From positions 1 to 64,000 of the forward strand of contig JAEZYO010000415.1 of assembly GCA_023419055.1 (NCBI GenBank): a stretch of DNA of 64,000 nucleotides. Direction: 5' to 3'. A model generated the notes under the pieces. That model made no database searches. It saw nothing but the letters and a program-made list of their open reading frames with translations, and was not told the origin of the DNA. Positions 51,131-60,135 of the stretch are shown here, piece after piece. This DNA comes from Pseudomonadota bacterium. Its GTDB lineage: Bacteria; Myxococcota; Polyangia; Polyangiales; Polyangiaceae. Each line of letters begins with the position of its first letter. Positions within the stretch are counted from its first letter, which is position 1. The translations under genes were made by a program, and so were the position numbers.

Positions 51131-51931
51131 TCATGGCGGCGGGGGGGTGCGCGGCGTCGCCTCTGGGAGGCCCCTCCGGCGGTACTCGACGAGCCTAAGG
51201 TACTTGAAGAAGTTGATCGACGCAGCGACCGCGGAATAGACGAAGCCGTACCAACCGTCGAGGAACCCGAGCTGGAAGACGTACCGCTTCAGGAACTTGT
51301 AGGGCGGTCCAAGGATCACGTGCACGAGCACGTTCGGCCGCTCCCCCCGGGCATGCTTCGCCCGGGCGGCCACCTCGCCGAAACGGAACGCCTGCCGCAC
51401 GTGCTCGTCCACCGTGAGATACGCCTCGTGGAGGAGATCGCCGCCGAGGCGAACCACCCGGTCGCGCGGGAGCACCACGCGGTCGTGCGGGTCGGTTCCT
51501 CCCCAGGAGCCCTTGCGGCGGTCCCAGAGGCGGATCATCCGCTCGGGGTACCACGCGTGCCGCAGGAACTTGCCGCAGTAGTGATTCGCGCGGTCGATGG
51601 CGTACCCGTCGCAGTCGCCCCACGCCTCCTTCACCGCCAGGATCGAGGCACGGAGGTCGGGCGACAGCCGCTCGTCCGCATCGAGCGAGAGGACGTGATC
51701 GTGCGTCGCCTGCGCCATCGCGAAGTTCTTCTGGGCGACGTAGCCGTCGAACGGGTGCTCGAGGAACCGCACCCCGTGGCGCTCGCAGATGGCCCGGGTT
51801 CCGTCGGTGGACAGCGAGTCCACGACGACGATCTCGTCAACCACGCCGGCGAGCGAGCGGAGGCATGCATCGATCTTCCGCTCTTCGTTGTAGGTGATGA
51901 TCGTCGCCGAGATCTTCACTGGATCCCCCAT
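51131..51931 (-). CDS. Glycosyltransferase family 2, WaaE/KdtX type
   Basis: This 266-residue enzyme has the WaaE-type layout: ISATIITYNEERKIDACLRS, EIVVVDSLSTDGTRAICERH, YVAQKNFAMAQATHDHVLSL and DADER. WYPERMIRLWDRRKGSWGG and a C-terminal helix (FLKRYVFQLGFLDGWYGFVY) match lipopolysaccharide core beta-1,4-glucosyltransferases. The ATG at 51931 (MGDPVKIS) was preferred over one 45 bases upstream, because the conserved region starts here. It is convergent with the GT2 gene to its left and sits about 90 bases downstream of the PAP2 gene. Confidence 0.87.
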   Translation of the reverse strand: MGDPVKISATIITYNEERKIDACLRSLAGVVDEIVVVDSLSTDGTRAICERHGVRFLEHPFDGYVAQKNFAMAQATHDHVLSLDADERLSPDLRASILAVKEAWGDCDGYAIDRANHYCGKFLRHAWYPERMIRLWDRRKGSWGGTDPHDRVVLPRDRVVRLGGDLLHEAYLTVDEHVRQAFRFGEVAARAKHARGERPNVLVHVILGPPYKFLKRYVFQLGFLDGWYGFVYSAVAASINFFKYLRLVEYRRRGLPEATPRTPPPP

Positions 51932-52021
51932 GCCCGGCCAACTTACCCGGACGGGTCGGACAGCCGCAAGCCGCACGAAGGAGGAGAGGGAGTACCCGCC
52001 GCGTCTCCGTCATCGCTGCCT

Positions 52022-52810
52022 TCACCACACCAGGGCGATGCCGCCCGGCGCGGGCGCCAGGTGGAGCCCGCTCTCGGTGGGGCCATGGAAGAAGTGTGGA
52101 ATCGCCCAGCCGACCAGCGTTCCGACGGCGGCACCGACCAGCACATCGCTCACATAGTGCCGGTCCGCGGCGACCCGGAGATAGGCGGTCGTCGCCGCCG
52201 CCCCGTAGGCGAGGACGGCATACGTCTTCGCGTGCGGCGCACGCTGCTCCAGCAGGAGCGTGCTCGAGGAGGCGGCGATCGCGAACGCGAACGTCGAGTG
52301 AGCCGAGAAGAACGAAAGGTTCCGGTCATGCGGGTCGCCGCGCGTATCGCCGCGCCAGGCATCGGGGCGCTGCCGCGCGAACGCGTACTTGGCCGTCCTG
52401 TCGAGAAGCATCGCAACGCTCGTCGCCTCGACGATGAGGAGCGCGTTGGCCCACCCGTCCTCCGGATTCTCCCGTCGATACCCCTCGTACAGGCTGTACC
52501 CGAGGGCCGCGCCGGCGAGCGTGAATGACAGGACGCTCGAGCCCTTCGCTGCCGCATCAGGGTCGCTCCAGCGAAGCCGCCGCGAGAGGTCTTCTTCTAC
52601 ACCGGAGGGATCGCACCAGCGGCACCGCGTCGGCGCGAGCTTCTCCTCCAGGAGGAGGAGCGACAAGGTCGCCGCGCACGCGCCGCCGGTCACGGCAAGA
52701 TCCGGGACGAGGTCGTAGCTCGGTTGCAGAGGAGGCTCGGCGCTGGCGGTGGACGCGAGCACCAGGGCCGCGACGAGAACCAGCCTTCGCGGCCTGCGGT
52801 CACTCGGCAT
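52022..52810 (-). CDS. PAP2-superfamily phosphatase
   Basis: This 262-residue membrane protein has the three PAP2 motifs: KYAFARQRPD, FFSAHSTFAFA (the PSGH-type motif with A for G) and RVAADRHYVSDVL. It has a signal-like N-terminus (LVLVAALVLASTASA) and several hydrophobic segments. It may dephosphorylate undecaprenyl pyrophosphate or a lipid A-type phosphate, which fits the surrounding envelope glycan genes. The start ATG at 52810 overlaps the Wzi-like stop by 11 bases. A start 21 bases upstream is possible. Confidence 0.84.
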   Translation of the reverse strand: MPSDRRPRRLVLVAALVLASTASAEPPLQPSYDLVPDLAVTGGACAATLSLLLLEEKLAPTRCRWCDPSGVEEDLSRRLRWSDPDAAAKGSSVLSFTLAGAALGYSLYEGYRRENPEDGWANALLIVEATSVAMLLDRTAKYAFARQRPDAWRGDTRGDPHDRNLSFFSAHSTFAFAIAASSSTLLLEQRAPHAKTYAVLAYGAAATTAYLRVAADRHYVSDVLVGAAVGTLVGWAIPHFFHGPTESGLHLAPAPGGIALVW

Positions 52811-54392
52811 CGGGAGAAGCTCCGCGCCCACCCAGCACCGGCGTGAACGTGAGCCCGGCGCGCAACACGAGCTCGTCTCCCAGGAAGTCGCGGTTGAAGC
52901 GCTGGCCCGCCGCGACGTGCCAGGAGACCTCCGCCCTGGAGAGCAAAAGCACCTGACGGAGCCCCAGCACCACCTCCGCGTCGTGCCCCTTCACCTCGTC
53001 GGTCGGGCGCCGCCTCCAGTAGATCTCCTCGTTCCTGCGGACCCGCTCGAAGTAGCCGCCGATTCGACCGCCCCTCGTGAAGACGTCGAGCGCCAGGTAC
53101 TGGGAGTCCGCACCCGGTCCGATCCAGTCTCCGAGGAGCTGTCCTTCGTGCGTGTAGTCCGCGTTCTGGCCGTGCAGGTAGAACGTGCAGGCGCGGTCGC
53201 CCTGCAGGTTGGAGCGCGTCTTCGAGAGCTCGCCGACGACGCGCCACCAGCGCCCACCGGCGGCGATCCGCTTCTGGAGCCCGAGGGGCCAGGCCGCGCA
53301 TCGATCCGGCTGCCGGAGGAACGAGTTGAAGGTCGGGAAGTCGTCCTGGGCGTACTCACCGTAGACCTCGACGTCGGGCATGACCCAGCGGAACCAGGCC
53401 GAGAAGATCTGGTTGTCGCTGGGGTTGTCGCCGCCCGTGGATTTCTTGTTGAGCCCCTCGAAGACGGAGAGGAACCAGTCGTCGCGAAGCGAGTCCCAGG
53501 ACTGGATGTACGTGCGCCCGCCCCCGAGGTACAGGCCCGGCACCCAGCGCGGCCGGTACGTGAACGCGAGCCCGGTGAACGCGGGATGCGCCCTCGGCTC
53601 GACGTGGTACGCCGACTTCGTCAGGCGACCGACGAGCCACTCGAACTCCAGATCGCCGAGCCAGATGTCGATTGGACGTGCGGTGCCGAGATACAGGTGC
53701 GGAAACCCGGGTGCGTTGTTGGTGAGGAGCACGGCGTGGCGGATGCCGGGCCCCCACCAGCGGTTCTCGGTCGAGAAGCCGAGCCTGAGTCCGTACCCCT
53801 CGAGCTGAACGTAGCTCTGGCCCGGCGACGCCTCGAAGAACGAGTCCGACCCGAAGCGCTGCGGGAGGTCGAGCGCGCCGCCGTAGAAACCGCCCGCAAA
53901 GCTTCGCCGTCCGTCCTCACCCGTGTCCACGAGCTCGAAGGCCGCGTTTTGCGACCAGCTCGCCTCCGGCGCGAGCTGGTACGAGAGGGCGCCCCATCGG
54001 CCCCGGATTCCCCCGCTCAGGAGCGAGGAGAGCCCCTTGCCTTGCCAGAGCAGGCCGTCGTTACTTCCATCCGGTGTGGTCCGCTCGAACGCCAGGCTGA
54101 GCCGCGGAGGCACCCACTCCAGCGCCCCGTCGCGATCGTCCACGTATCGCTCGCCCCAGGGCACCTCGGCGCCCTCGCACATGGCCCGGGTGCTCACGGC
54201 ACCGCGCCGGAGAATCCCCGACCGCGGCGCGAGCACGTCCGGTGCGAGATCGGCCAGGCGCGCCAGCTCCTCCGACCAGGTACCGAGCCCTTCGACGCGC
54301 AGGTCACGTCCCGGTGAACAATCGTCGGCTTCTGCGGCTCCGATCGGCAGGATCGAAGCGACGATTGCGAGAGCTGCCATTGATCTGTGCAT
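52800..54392 (-). CDS. Wzi-family outer-membrane capsule assembly protein
   Basis: This 530-residue protein has a signal peptide (LAIVASILPIGAAEA) and many short amphipathic beta-strands with aromatic ends, as in outer-membrane barrels. Wzi-type patterns include GLRLGFSTENRWWGPGIRHA, LLTNNAPGFPHLYLGT, WFRWVMPDVEVYGEYAQDDF and the C-terminal barrel strands. Wzi anchors group-1-type capsule at the surface. Adjacent polysaccharide genes agree. It ends near 52800, overlapping the PAP2 gene. Whether this glycan is a capsule or exopolysaccharide is open. Confidence 0.86.
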   Translation of the reverse strand: MHRSMAALAIVASILPIGAAEADDCSPGRDLRVEGLGTWSEELARLADLAPDVLAPRSGILRRGAVSTRAMCEGAEVPWGERYVDDRDGALEWVPPRLSLAFERTTPDGSNDGLLWQGKGLSSLLSGGIRGRWGALSYQLAPEASWSQNAAFELVDTGEDGRRSFAGGFYGGALDLPQRFGSDSFFEASPGQSYVQLEGYGLRLGFSTENRWWGPGIRHAVLLTNNAPGFPHLYLGTARPIDIWLGDLEFEWLVGRLTKSAYHVEPRAHPAFTGLAFTYRPRWVPGLYLGGGRTYIQSWDSLRDDWFLSVFEGLNKKSTGGDNPSDNQIFSAWFRWVMPDVEVYGEYAQDDFPTFNSFLRQPDRCAAWPLGLQKRIAAGGRWWRVVGELSKTRSNLQGDRACTFYLHGQNADYTHEGQLLGDWIGPGADSQYLALDVFTRGGRIGGYFERVRRNEEIYWRRRPTDEVKGHDAEVVLGLRQVLLLSRAEVSWHVAAGQRFNRDFLGDELVLRAGLTFTPVLGGRGASPDAE

Positions 54393-54410
54393 GGTCGGGA
54401 ACGGTCGTCG

Positions 54411-55238
54411 TCAGCGCGTGCAGCGAGGCCGCGAGGCCGCGGATTCGCTGCATCGGATGTAGGAATCGAGTCCGCTTTGATGGAATGCCTTCGGCTGCGT
54501 GACGTAGGCCTCGATCTCGCCCCGGAGGATCACGCGCGTGATCCCGGTGTCCACGTTGAGCGCGATGGGCTGCTGGAACCGGAGCAACCGCTCGGCGGCG
54601 CGAGGGGTGAGGGCATACGCATGCGTCAGGTCGTGCGACCCGGCCCGACGCAGGTGGGGGGAGAAAGGACGCGGCAGGATGCGCGACGCTTCCCGGGCGC
54701 CCAGGTAGAAGAGTCCTGCGGCCCCGATCATCATGTAGAAGAGGCGGTTCAGGCGACGCCGGACCGTGACCGTCTCGTTGCGGCCGTATCCCAGGTAGAG
54801 CAGGTCCCAGGTGCTCTGGAGCTCGGCGAGCGCTTCACCGACGAGGGGAAGTCCGTCCGGACAGGGAACGGCGTCGTCCTCGAGGACGAGCACCCGCCGG
54901 TGCGGGCCCGAGAGCACCTGCCGCCACACCGCCATGTGCGACATGACGCAAGCGATGTGTCCCAGGGACATCGAGCGTCCGCGCCGGTGCAACTTCCGGG
55001 CTCGCACCGGGTCGTAGATCCCCGACCTCGTGAGCTCCCCGAGCTCGAGCTCGTCCTGATCCGTCCCGTAGAAGAGCTCGTAACGCAGCCCTGCCAGCGC
55101 TCGCACGAGCTGCTCGTGCCGCTGCGTTGCACGGCGGAGGGTGATCACCACGATGCGATCGAAGAAGCCGTTCAGGGTTCGATAGCCCGCGGCGATCCCG
55201 TCGGGCACGTTCACGGGACCCTGCGAGTCCTGCGTCAT
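54411..55238 (-). CDS. Glycosyltransferase family 25 (LPS/LOS-type)
   Basis: This 275-residue GT25 enzyme has the signature RIVVITLRRATQRHEQLVRA, MSLGHIACVMSHMAVWRQVL and the DxD-like VLEDDAVPCPDG. TWDLLYLGYGRNETVTVRRR follows. The ATG at 55238 was chosen because AGGA lies 4 bases before it. A GTG 18 bases upstream is also open. GT25 enzymes typically add galactose to LPS or LOS. Here it is between the 4,6-dehydratase and the Wzi-like gene on the same strand. Confidence 0.85.
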   Translation of the reverse strand: MTQDSQGPVNVPDGIAAGYRTLNGFFDRIVVITLRRATQRHEQLVRALAGLRYELFYGTDQDELELGELTRSGIYDPVRARKLHRRGRSMSLGHIACVMSHMAVWRQVLSGPHRRVLVLEDDAVPCPDGLPLVGEALAELQSTWDLLYLGYGRNETVTVRRRLNRLFYMMIGAAGLFYLGAREASRILPRPFSPHLRRAGSHDLTHAYALTPRAAERLLRFQQPIALNVDTGITRVILRGEIEAYVTQPKAFHQSGLDSYIRCSESAASRPRCTR

Positions 55239-55265
55239 GGCTTCCTGAGCGGTCACCGCTCCGCG

Positions 55266-57164
55266 CTACGCACGAGCGACTACGCGCGGGGTGATCACGA
55301 CGGGGTCCACCGGGGCGACGGGTGCGACCGGGAGGCTCTCGGGGACCACGTTCGCATCGTACTCGGGCACGACCTCGACGAGCGTGCTCCGGATCCGCTC
55401 CGGACTGAGTCCTTCGAGCGTCGTCAGGATCTCGAGGTGTCGGTTGAGCCGGTCCCAGGAACACGGGCGCGAGTGACCCACGAAGATCTTGCGGTGCGTC
55501 GTCTTCTCGGCGTGCTCCTCGTCGACGGCGATCTCCTCGAACAGCTTCTCGCCCGGGCGAAGCCCGGTGTACTCGAAGGCGATGTCGACCCCGGGCCGAA
55601 GGCCGGAGAGCTCCACCAGGCAGCGCGCGAGATCCAGGATCTTCACCGGCTCGCCCATGTCGAGGATGAAGATCTCCCCGCCCTTTCCCATCGTGCCCGC
55701 CTGGAGCACGAGCTGGCTCGCCTCGGGGATGGTCATGAAGTACCGCTTCATCTCGGGGTGCGTGATCGTGATCGGTCCGCCGCGCGCGATCTGCTCGCGG
55801 AAGATCGGGATCACGCTGCCGGCGGAGCCGAGGACGTTCCCGAACCGCACGGTGACGAAGCGGGTCTTGGAGCGCTCGGCCATCGCCTGAACGTACATCT
55901 CGGCGATGCGCTTGGTCGTTCCCATGACGGAGGTCGGGTTCACGGCCTTGTCCGTCGAGACCATCACGAACCGCTCGACCCGGTACTGATCCGAGAGGTC
56001 GGCCAGCGCCTTCGTTCCGAAGACGTTGTTCGCGATTCCCTCGTGCGGGTTCCACTCGAGCATCGGGACGTGCTTGTGCGCGGCGGCGTGGAAGACGACG
56101 GTGGGCCGGAACCTCTGGAAGATGGTCCTCATCCGGGGAACGTCCGCCACGTCCGCGAGCCGCGGCACGATGAAGAGCTCGGGGTGGAGGCGCTGGAGCT
56201 CCCGATGGATGTTGAAGAGGTTGTTCTCCGAGCGCTCGACGAGCACCAGCGCCCCAGGGTTGAACTTGCACACCTGGCGGCAGATCTCCGAACCGATGGA
56301 CCCCCCGGCGCCGGAGACGAGGACCACCTTCCCCGCCATGGCGTGAGAGATGGCCTCCATGTCCAGCGTGACCGGATCGCGCCCGAGCAGGTCCTCGATG
56401 TCCACGTCCCGGAGCTGGTTCACGGTCACGCGCCCATCGATGAGATGGTCGATGCCGGGGATGGTCTTGTAGCTGACGTCCGCGGCCGCGCAGCACTCGA
56501 CGATGCGCTGCATCTGGCGTCCGGTCGCGGTCGGGATCGCGATGATGACGTCCTTGACGCCGCGGGATCTCGACACCTTGGCGAGCTCGTCGATGCCCGC
56601 GATCACGCTCACCCCGTGAATCCGCCGACCCAGCTTCGAGGCATCGTCGTCGAGGAAACCGACCGGCTCGTACCTCGACCGGTGGAGACGGAGGATCTCG
56701 CGGACCAGCATCTCACCAGCGTCCCCGGCCCCGATGATGAGCAGACGACGGGGTTGCTCTTCGGTCCCCTGCATCCGCTGCCGCCAGTACGAGTGAACCG
56801 CGCGGGTGAAGAAGCGGATCCCGCCCACCGCAGTGAACGAGATGCCGGCCTCGAGCAGGAAGATCGAGCGGGGGTGGTGATCGAAGCCCAGCGCCCAGAC
56901 CAGGAAGAAGTACGCAAGCGAGGAGAGCACCGTCGCCTGGAAGATCGTCAGGAGCGCGCCGATGCTGGAATAGCGCCAGACGTCGCTGTAGAGCCGGTAC
57001 GCGAAGAACGCGAGCACCCGGCAGGCGAGGAGCGCCGGGAGCCAGATCCAGAGCTCCAGCAGGAATGTTGCCGGAAGCGAGAACTCGAAGCGCAGCAGCC
57101 AGGCGAAGACGAACGACGACGCCCAGAGCGCGAGATGCGCCAGAATCACCCCAAGATGCCGCAT
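55266..57164 (-). CDS. WbpM/CapD-type UDP-sugar 4,6-dehydratase
   Basis: This membrane-bound nucleotide-sugar dehydratase of 632 residues has four helices in the first 120 residues. A first Rossmann motif GAGDAGE is at 145-151. A second, catalytic Rossmann domain begins with GAGGSIGSE at 285-293. The active-site block is STDKAVNPTSVMGTTKR at about 403-419, with Met in place of the usual Tyr, as in WbpM and FlaA1 (Ser-Met-Lys). It converts UDP-GlcNAc to a 4-keto-6-deoxy intermediate. The start ATG is at 57164. The Pro/Val-rich tail of about 25 residues is unusual. Upstream is a 1.1 kb gap. Confidence 0.92.
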   Translation of the reverse strand: MRHLGVILAHLALWASSFVFAWLLRFEFSLPATFLLELWIWLPALLACRVLAFFAYRLYSDVWRYSSIGALLTIFQATVLSSLAYFFLVWALGFDHHPRSIFLLEAGISFTAVGGIRFFTRAVHSYWRQRMQGTEEQPRRLLIIGAGDAGEMLVREILRLHRSRYEPVGFLDDDASKLGRRIHGVSVIAGIDELAKVSRSRGVKDVIIAIPTATGRQMQRIVECCAAADVSYKTIPGIDHLIDGRVTVNQLRDVDIEDLLGRDPVTLDMEAISHAMAGKVVLVSGAGGSIGSEICRQVCKFNPGALVLVERSENNLFNIHRELQRLHPELFIVPRLADVADVPRMRTIFQRFRPTVVFHAAAHKHVPMLEWNPHEGIANNVFGTKALADLSDQYRVERFVMVSTDKAVNPTSVMGTTKRIAEMYVQAMAERSKTRFVTVRFGNVLGSAGSVIPIFREQIARGGPITITHPEMKRYFMTIPEASQLVLQAGTMGKGGEIFILDMGEPVKILDLARCLVELSGLRPGVDIAFEYTGLRPGEKLFEEIAVDEEHAEKTTHRKIFVGHSRPCSWDRLNRHLEILTTLEGLSPERIRSTLVEVVPEYDANVVPESLPVAPVAPVDPVVITPRVVARA

Positions 57165-58282
57165 GCTTGCTTCCCCCTGTTGCCGCAGCGAGGCACCAGT
57201 GTGTTAGCACAGCTTGCACCCGGCCGGCACCACCCCTGGTCTGTCCCACACGCGCGGGACGAGGTGCAGAAACGCCGGCAACTTCTGGACATGTCAGACG
57301 CCACCGGGCCTCAGCCTTCCACCTGCGCGCCGGGCTTCCACGATTTCAGCGCCAACGGACCGCACGCTCCTCGCCGCGGGCGCGATCGAACTCGACTCTC
57401 TCCTGATCTTCGCGAGCGGCTCGGATTCGGACCTTCTCGAGAAACAGAGTACACCAGGCAACGGATGTGACCCGCGAGACTCTGTCGCGGAGCGCTCGAT
57501 CCAGCGCCCGAGGCGCACAGCTCGTGGCCTCCGGCGACATACCATGCAGCTGAAGGCTCCTGTGCTCGTGCTCCACGCGCACCGGCGGCGTGCCAGCAGC
57601 TCGTAGGTCGTGGTATAGACTACACTTCTCACGCGAGGCGCCGGGGTCGGAGGCTGACCTGCCTTCGATGCGGGGAACATGACGAGCAGCCAGAGTGCAA
57701 CCCTCCTTTTGATGACGGCCGTCGCCTCCATGGGAGTACGTACGAGACGCGTTCGTCTTTCGTTCGGCGACCTCTGTGATCGGAAGGTCGGACTTTTGCT
57801 TCAGGACCTAAGGCCGGCAACAGCGACAGGGTCCACAGGTCGATGTGTGCAAGGATGCGCCGCGGCAATTCGGGAGGCGACGCTCAACCACTAGATCCGT
57901 CTCCCCCTGCCTCTGCACACCTCTGTGTAGCGCACCTCGAAACGCTCGCAGCGAAGTGATGGTAACGTGCGCCGGGTGCGCACTTGCCGCGGGGCGCTGA
58001 TCTCGAAGAAGGGCCAAGAACCGGGACCTTGACTCCCTCCTCGCAGAGGCCTGACGCAGTCGACCGTGAGGTTGGGCTCGGCGTCGGTACATCGCCTCGA
58101 CCGATGGATGCGCCTGTGGTGCGCCATCCCATGGTCGTGGTTCAGTCGAGCATGTCCCGCAGGAATTGCGACGCGGACAGATCTGTTGAGTCTCCATGAC
58201 CTTGCCGCAACCTGGGGGTTAGGATCGAGCAGTCGGCGGCGCTGCCTCGACGCAAGGTTCTCGCTGGGTTAGTCTCTTCACC
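57165..58282. other. Gene-poor gap between divergent polysaccharide operons
   Basis: This is 1.1 kb between the minus-strand dehydratase and the plus-strand sugar transferase. Short open frames exist on both strands (for example around 57294-57731 and 57808-58197 on the minus strand), but none has family features or a good start. It must hold both promoters. I see no tRNA, terminal inverted repeat or insertion-sequence remnant that I can defend. Confidence 0.45.
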
Positions 58283-58882
58283 TTGATTCGCTACCATCGA
58301 GTGAAGCGCCTGATTGACGTGTCCTTGTCCGCGGTCGGCCTCCTGATTGCGTTGCCGCTATTTGCGATCATCGCCATAGCGATCAAGCTCACGTCTCCGG
58401 GACCGATCTTCTTCCGGCAGGAACGTGTGGGCATGGCCGGGCGACGGTTCACGCTTCTCAAGTTCCGGACCATGAGAACGGGAACGACCGGTGCAGGGGT
58501 GACGAGTTCGAATGATCGCCGCATCACGAGCCCGGGCAGGTTGCTCCGCAGGTACAAGCTAGACGAGCTCCCGCAGGTCCTGAACGTCCTGGCTGGGCAG
58601 ATGAGCATCGTGGGACCGCGCCCCGAGCTTCCCAAGTTCGTGGAGTCGTTCCAAGCCGACTACGAGCATCTCCTGACCGTTCGTCCCGGCTTGACCGACT
58701 TCGCGACTTTGGAGTATCGCAACGAGGAAATACTCTTGGCGCGCGCCGAGGACGTGGAGAGTGCGTACCTGAGTACGGTCCTCCCGGCCAAGATCGCGCT
58801 GTCTCGCCGCTACGTTGCGGAGATGTCACTCAAGACGGACATGAAGCTCATCCTCCGCACCGCTCTTGCATTGATCCGGTGA
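58283..58882 (+). CDS. Initiating sugar-1-phosphate transferase (PglC/WbaP-like)
   Basis: This 199-residue protein is a small membrane-anchored phosphoglycosyl transferase. The hydrophobic hairpin is VSLSAVGLLIALPLFAIIAI near the N-terminus. Catalytic motifs include TSPGPIFFRQERVG, LKFRTMRT, LDELPQVLNVLAGQMSIVGP and RPELP, of the Bac_transf/PglC family. It should transfer a sugar-1-phosphate to undecaprenyl phosphate and start repeat-unit assembly. The start is uncertain: TTG 58283 as given, or GTG 58301, which begins KRLIDVSL as in most relatives. No clear ribosome site separates them. Confidence 0.87.
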   Translation: MIRYHRVKRLIDVSLSAVGLLIALPLFAIIAIAIKLTSPGPIFFRQERVGMAGRRFTLLKFRTMRTGTTGAGVTSSNDRRITSPGRLLRRYKLDELPQVLNVLAGQMSIVGPRPELPKFVESFQADYEHLLTVRPGLTDFATLEYRNEEILLARAEDVESAYLSTVLPAKIALSRRYVAEMSLKTDMKLILRTALALIR

Positions 58883-58886
58883 GCTC

Positions 58887-60044
58887 TTGAACGACTTCCT
58901 TCCATTCGCGCTTCCCGACATCGGCGATGAGGAGATCGCCGCTGTCATCTCGACCCTACGATCTGGATGGATCACGACCGGGCCTCGGACCAAGGAGTTC
59001 GAAGCCCAGATCGCAACAGCGGTGGGAAGCAAGCACTGCGTGGCGGTGAACTCCTGCACCGCAGCACTGCACCTCAGTCTCGAGGCCATCGGCGTCAAGG
59101 CGGACGACGAGGTCGTTGTCCCGACCATGACCTTCGCAGCATCGGCCGAGGTGGTCCGATATCTTGGGGCGACCCCCGTGCTCGTGGACGTGCGATCGAG
59201 CGATCACAACGTGGACCCAGCCGCCGTCGAGCAGGCGATCACGCCCCGGACACGGGCGATCATCGCGGTTCACTTCGCCGGTGTGCCGTGCGACATCGAC
59301 GACCTGTCCCGCATTGCCCGGGCCCACAGGCTGCCGCTGATTGCAGACGCCGCGCACGCGCTGCCATGCAGCTATCGCGGCCGGCAGGTCGGAACGCTGG
59401 CCGACATCACGTGCTTCTCCTTCTACGCCACGAAGACCGTCAGTACCGGGGAGGGGGGCGCCGCGACGACGGACAACGCCGAGTGGGCTGATCGAATGCG
59501 GGTGATGTCCCTTCACGGAATTTCCAGAGACGCCTGGAAGCGCTACTCCGCCGACGGGAACTGGTACTACGAGATCATCGCTCCCGGCTACAAGTACAAC
59601 CTCACCGACATCGCCTCGGCCCTGGGAATCGTTCAGCTCCGCCGCGCGGAGCAGATGCTTCACCGGCGGCGCGACATCGCGACCTTCTACGACGAGGCGT
59701 TCCTGCGGGAGCCAGGCGTCGAGCTGCTCAAGCCGCCCCGGGACCGCACCAACGCCCACCACCTCTACGTCTTGAAGTTGAACCCCGCCGTGCTGCGCAT
59801 CACCCGCGACCACTTCATCCAAGAGCTGAAGGCGCGAGGGATCGGTACGTCGGTGCACTTCATTCCGCTTCACATGCACCCGTACTACCGAGACACCTTC
59901 GGCTACACGCCCGACCGGCTCCCGGTTGCCACGGACGTGTACCAGCGATCGATTTCACTCCCGATCTACTCGAAGATGACGGACGGCCAAGTCTTGCGCG
60001 TGACCGCGGCCGTGAAGGCAGTGCTCAGAGAGTACCGTCGATGA
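58887..60044 (+). CDS. DegT/DnrJ/EryC1 family sugar aminotransferase
   Basis: This 385-residue PLP aminotransferase works on nucleotide sugars. Motifs: SGWITTGPRTKEFE, HCVAVNSCTAALHLSLEAIG, DDEVVVPTMTFAASAEVVRY, LPLIADAAHALPCSYRGR, and the PLP lysine in FYATKTVSTGEGG (about residue 183). FIPLHMHPYYRDTFGY near the end is typical. It starts at TTG 58887, 4 bases after the sugar transferase stop. With the WbpM-type dehydratase it would make a 4-amino sugar, although the dehydratase is on the other strand. It differs from the second aminotransferase at 63136. Confidence 0.87.
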   Translation: MNDFLPFALPDIGDEEIAAVISTLRSGWITTGPRTKEFEAQIATAVGSKHCVAVNSCTAALHLSLEAIGVKADDEVVVPTMTFAASAEVVRYLGATPVLVDVRSSDHNVDPAAVEQAITPRTRAIIAVHFAGVPCDIDDLSRIARAHRLPLIADAAHALPCSYRGRQVGTLADITCFSFYATKTVSTGEGGAATTDNAEWADRMRVMSLHGISRDAWKRYSADGNWYYEIIAPGYKYNLTDIASALGIVQLRRAEQMLHRRRDIATFYDEAFLREPGVELLKPPRDRTNAHHLYVLKLNPAVLRITRDHFIQELKARGIGTSVHFIPLHMHPYYRDTFGYTPDRLPVATDVYQRSISLPIYSKMTDGQVLRVTAAVKAVLREYRR

Positions 60045-60135
60045 ACAGGGCAGATCCGCTCCTCGACGAGGCCGGTCGAACGGAGAGAGACGCCGGCCGC
60101 GCCGCCAAGACGAATCGACCGGGGGGATCGCAACA

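Noticed and set aside
57294..58197. Short minus-strand frames in the gap before the sugar transferase, considered as transposase remnants
   Set aside because: No DDE/HUH motif, inverted ends or target duplication could be seen, and the frames overlap each other on both strands.
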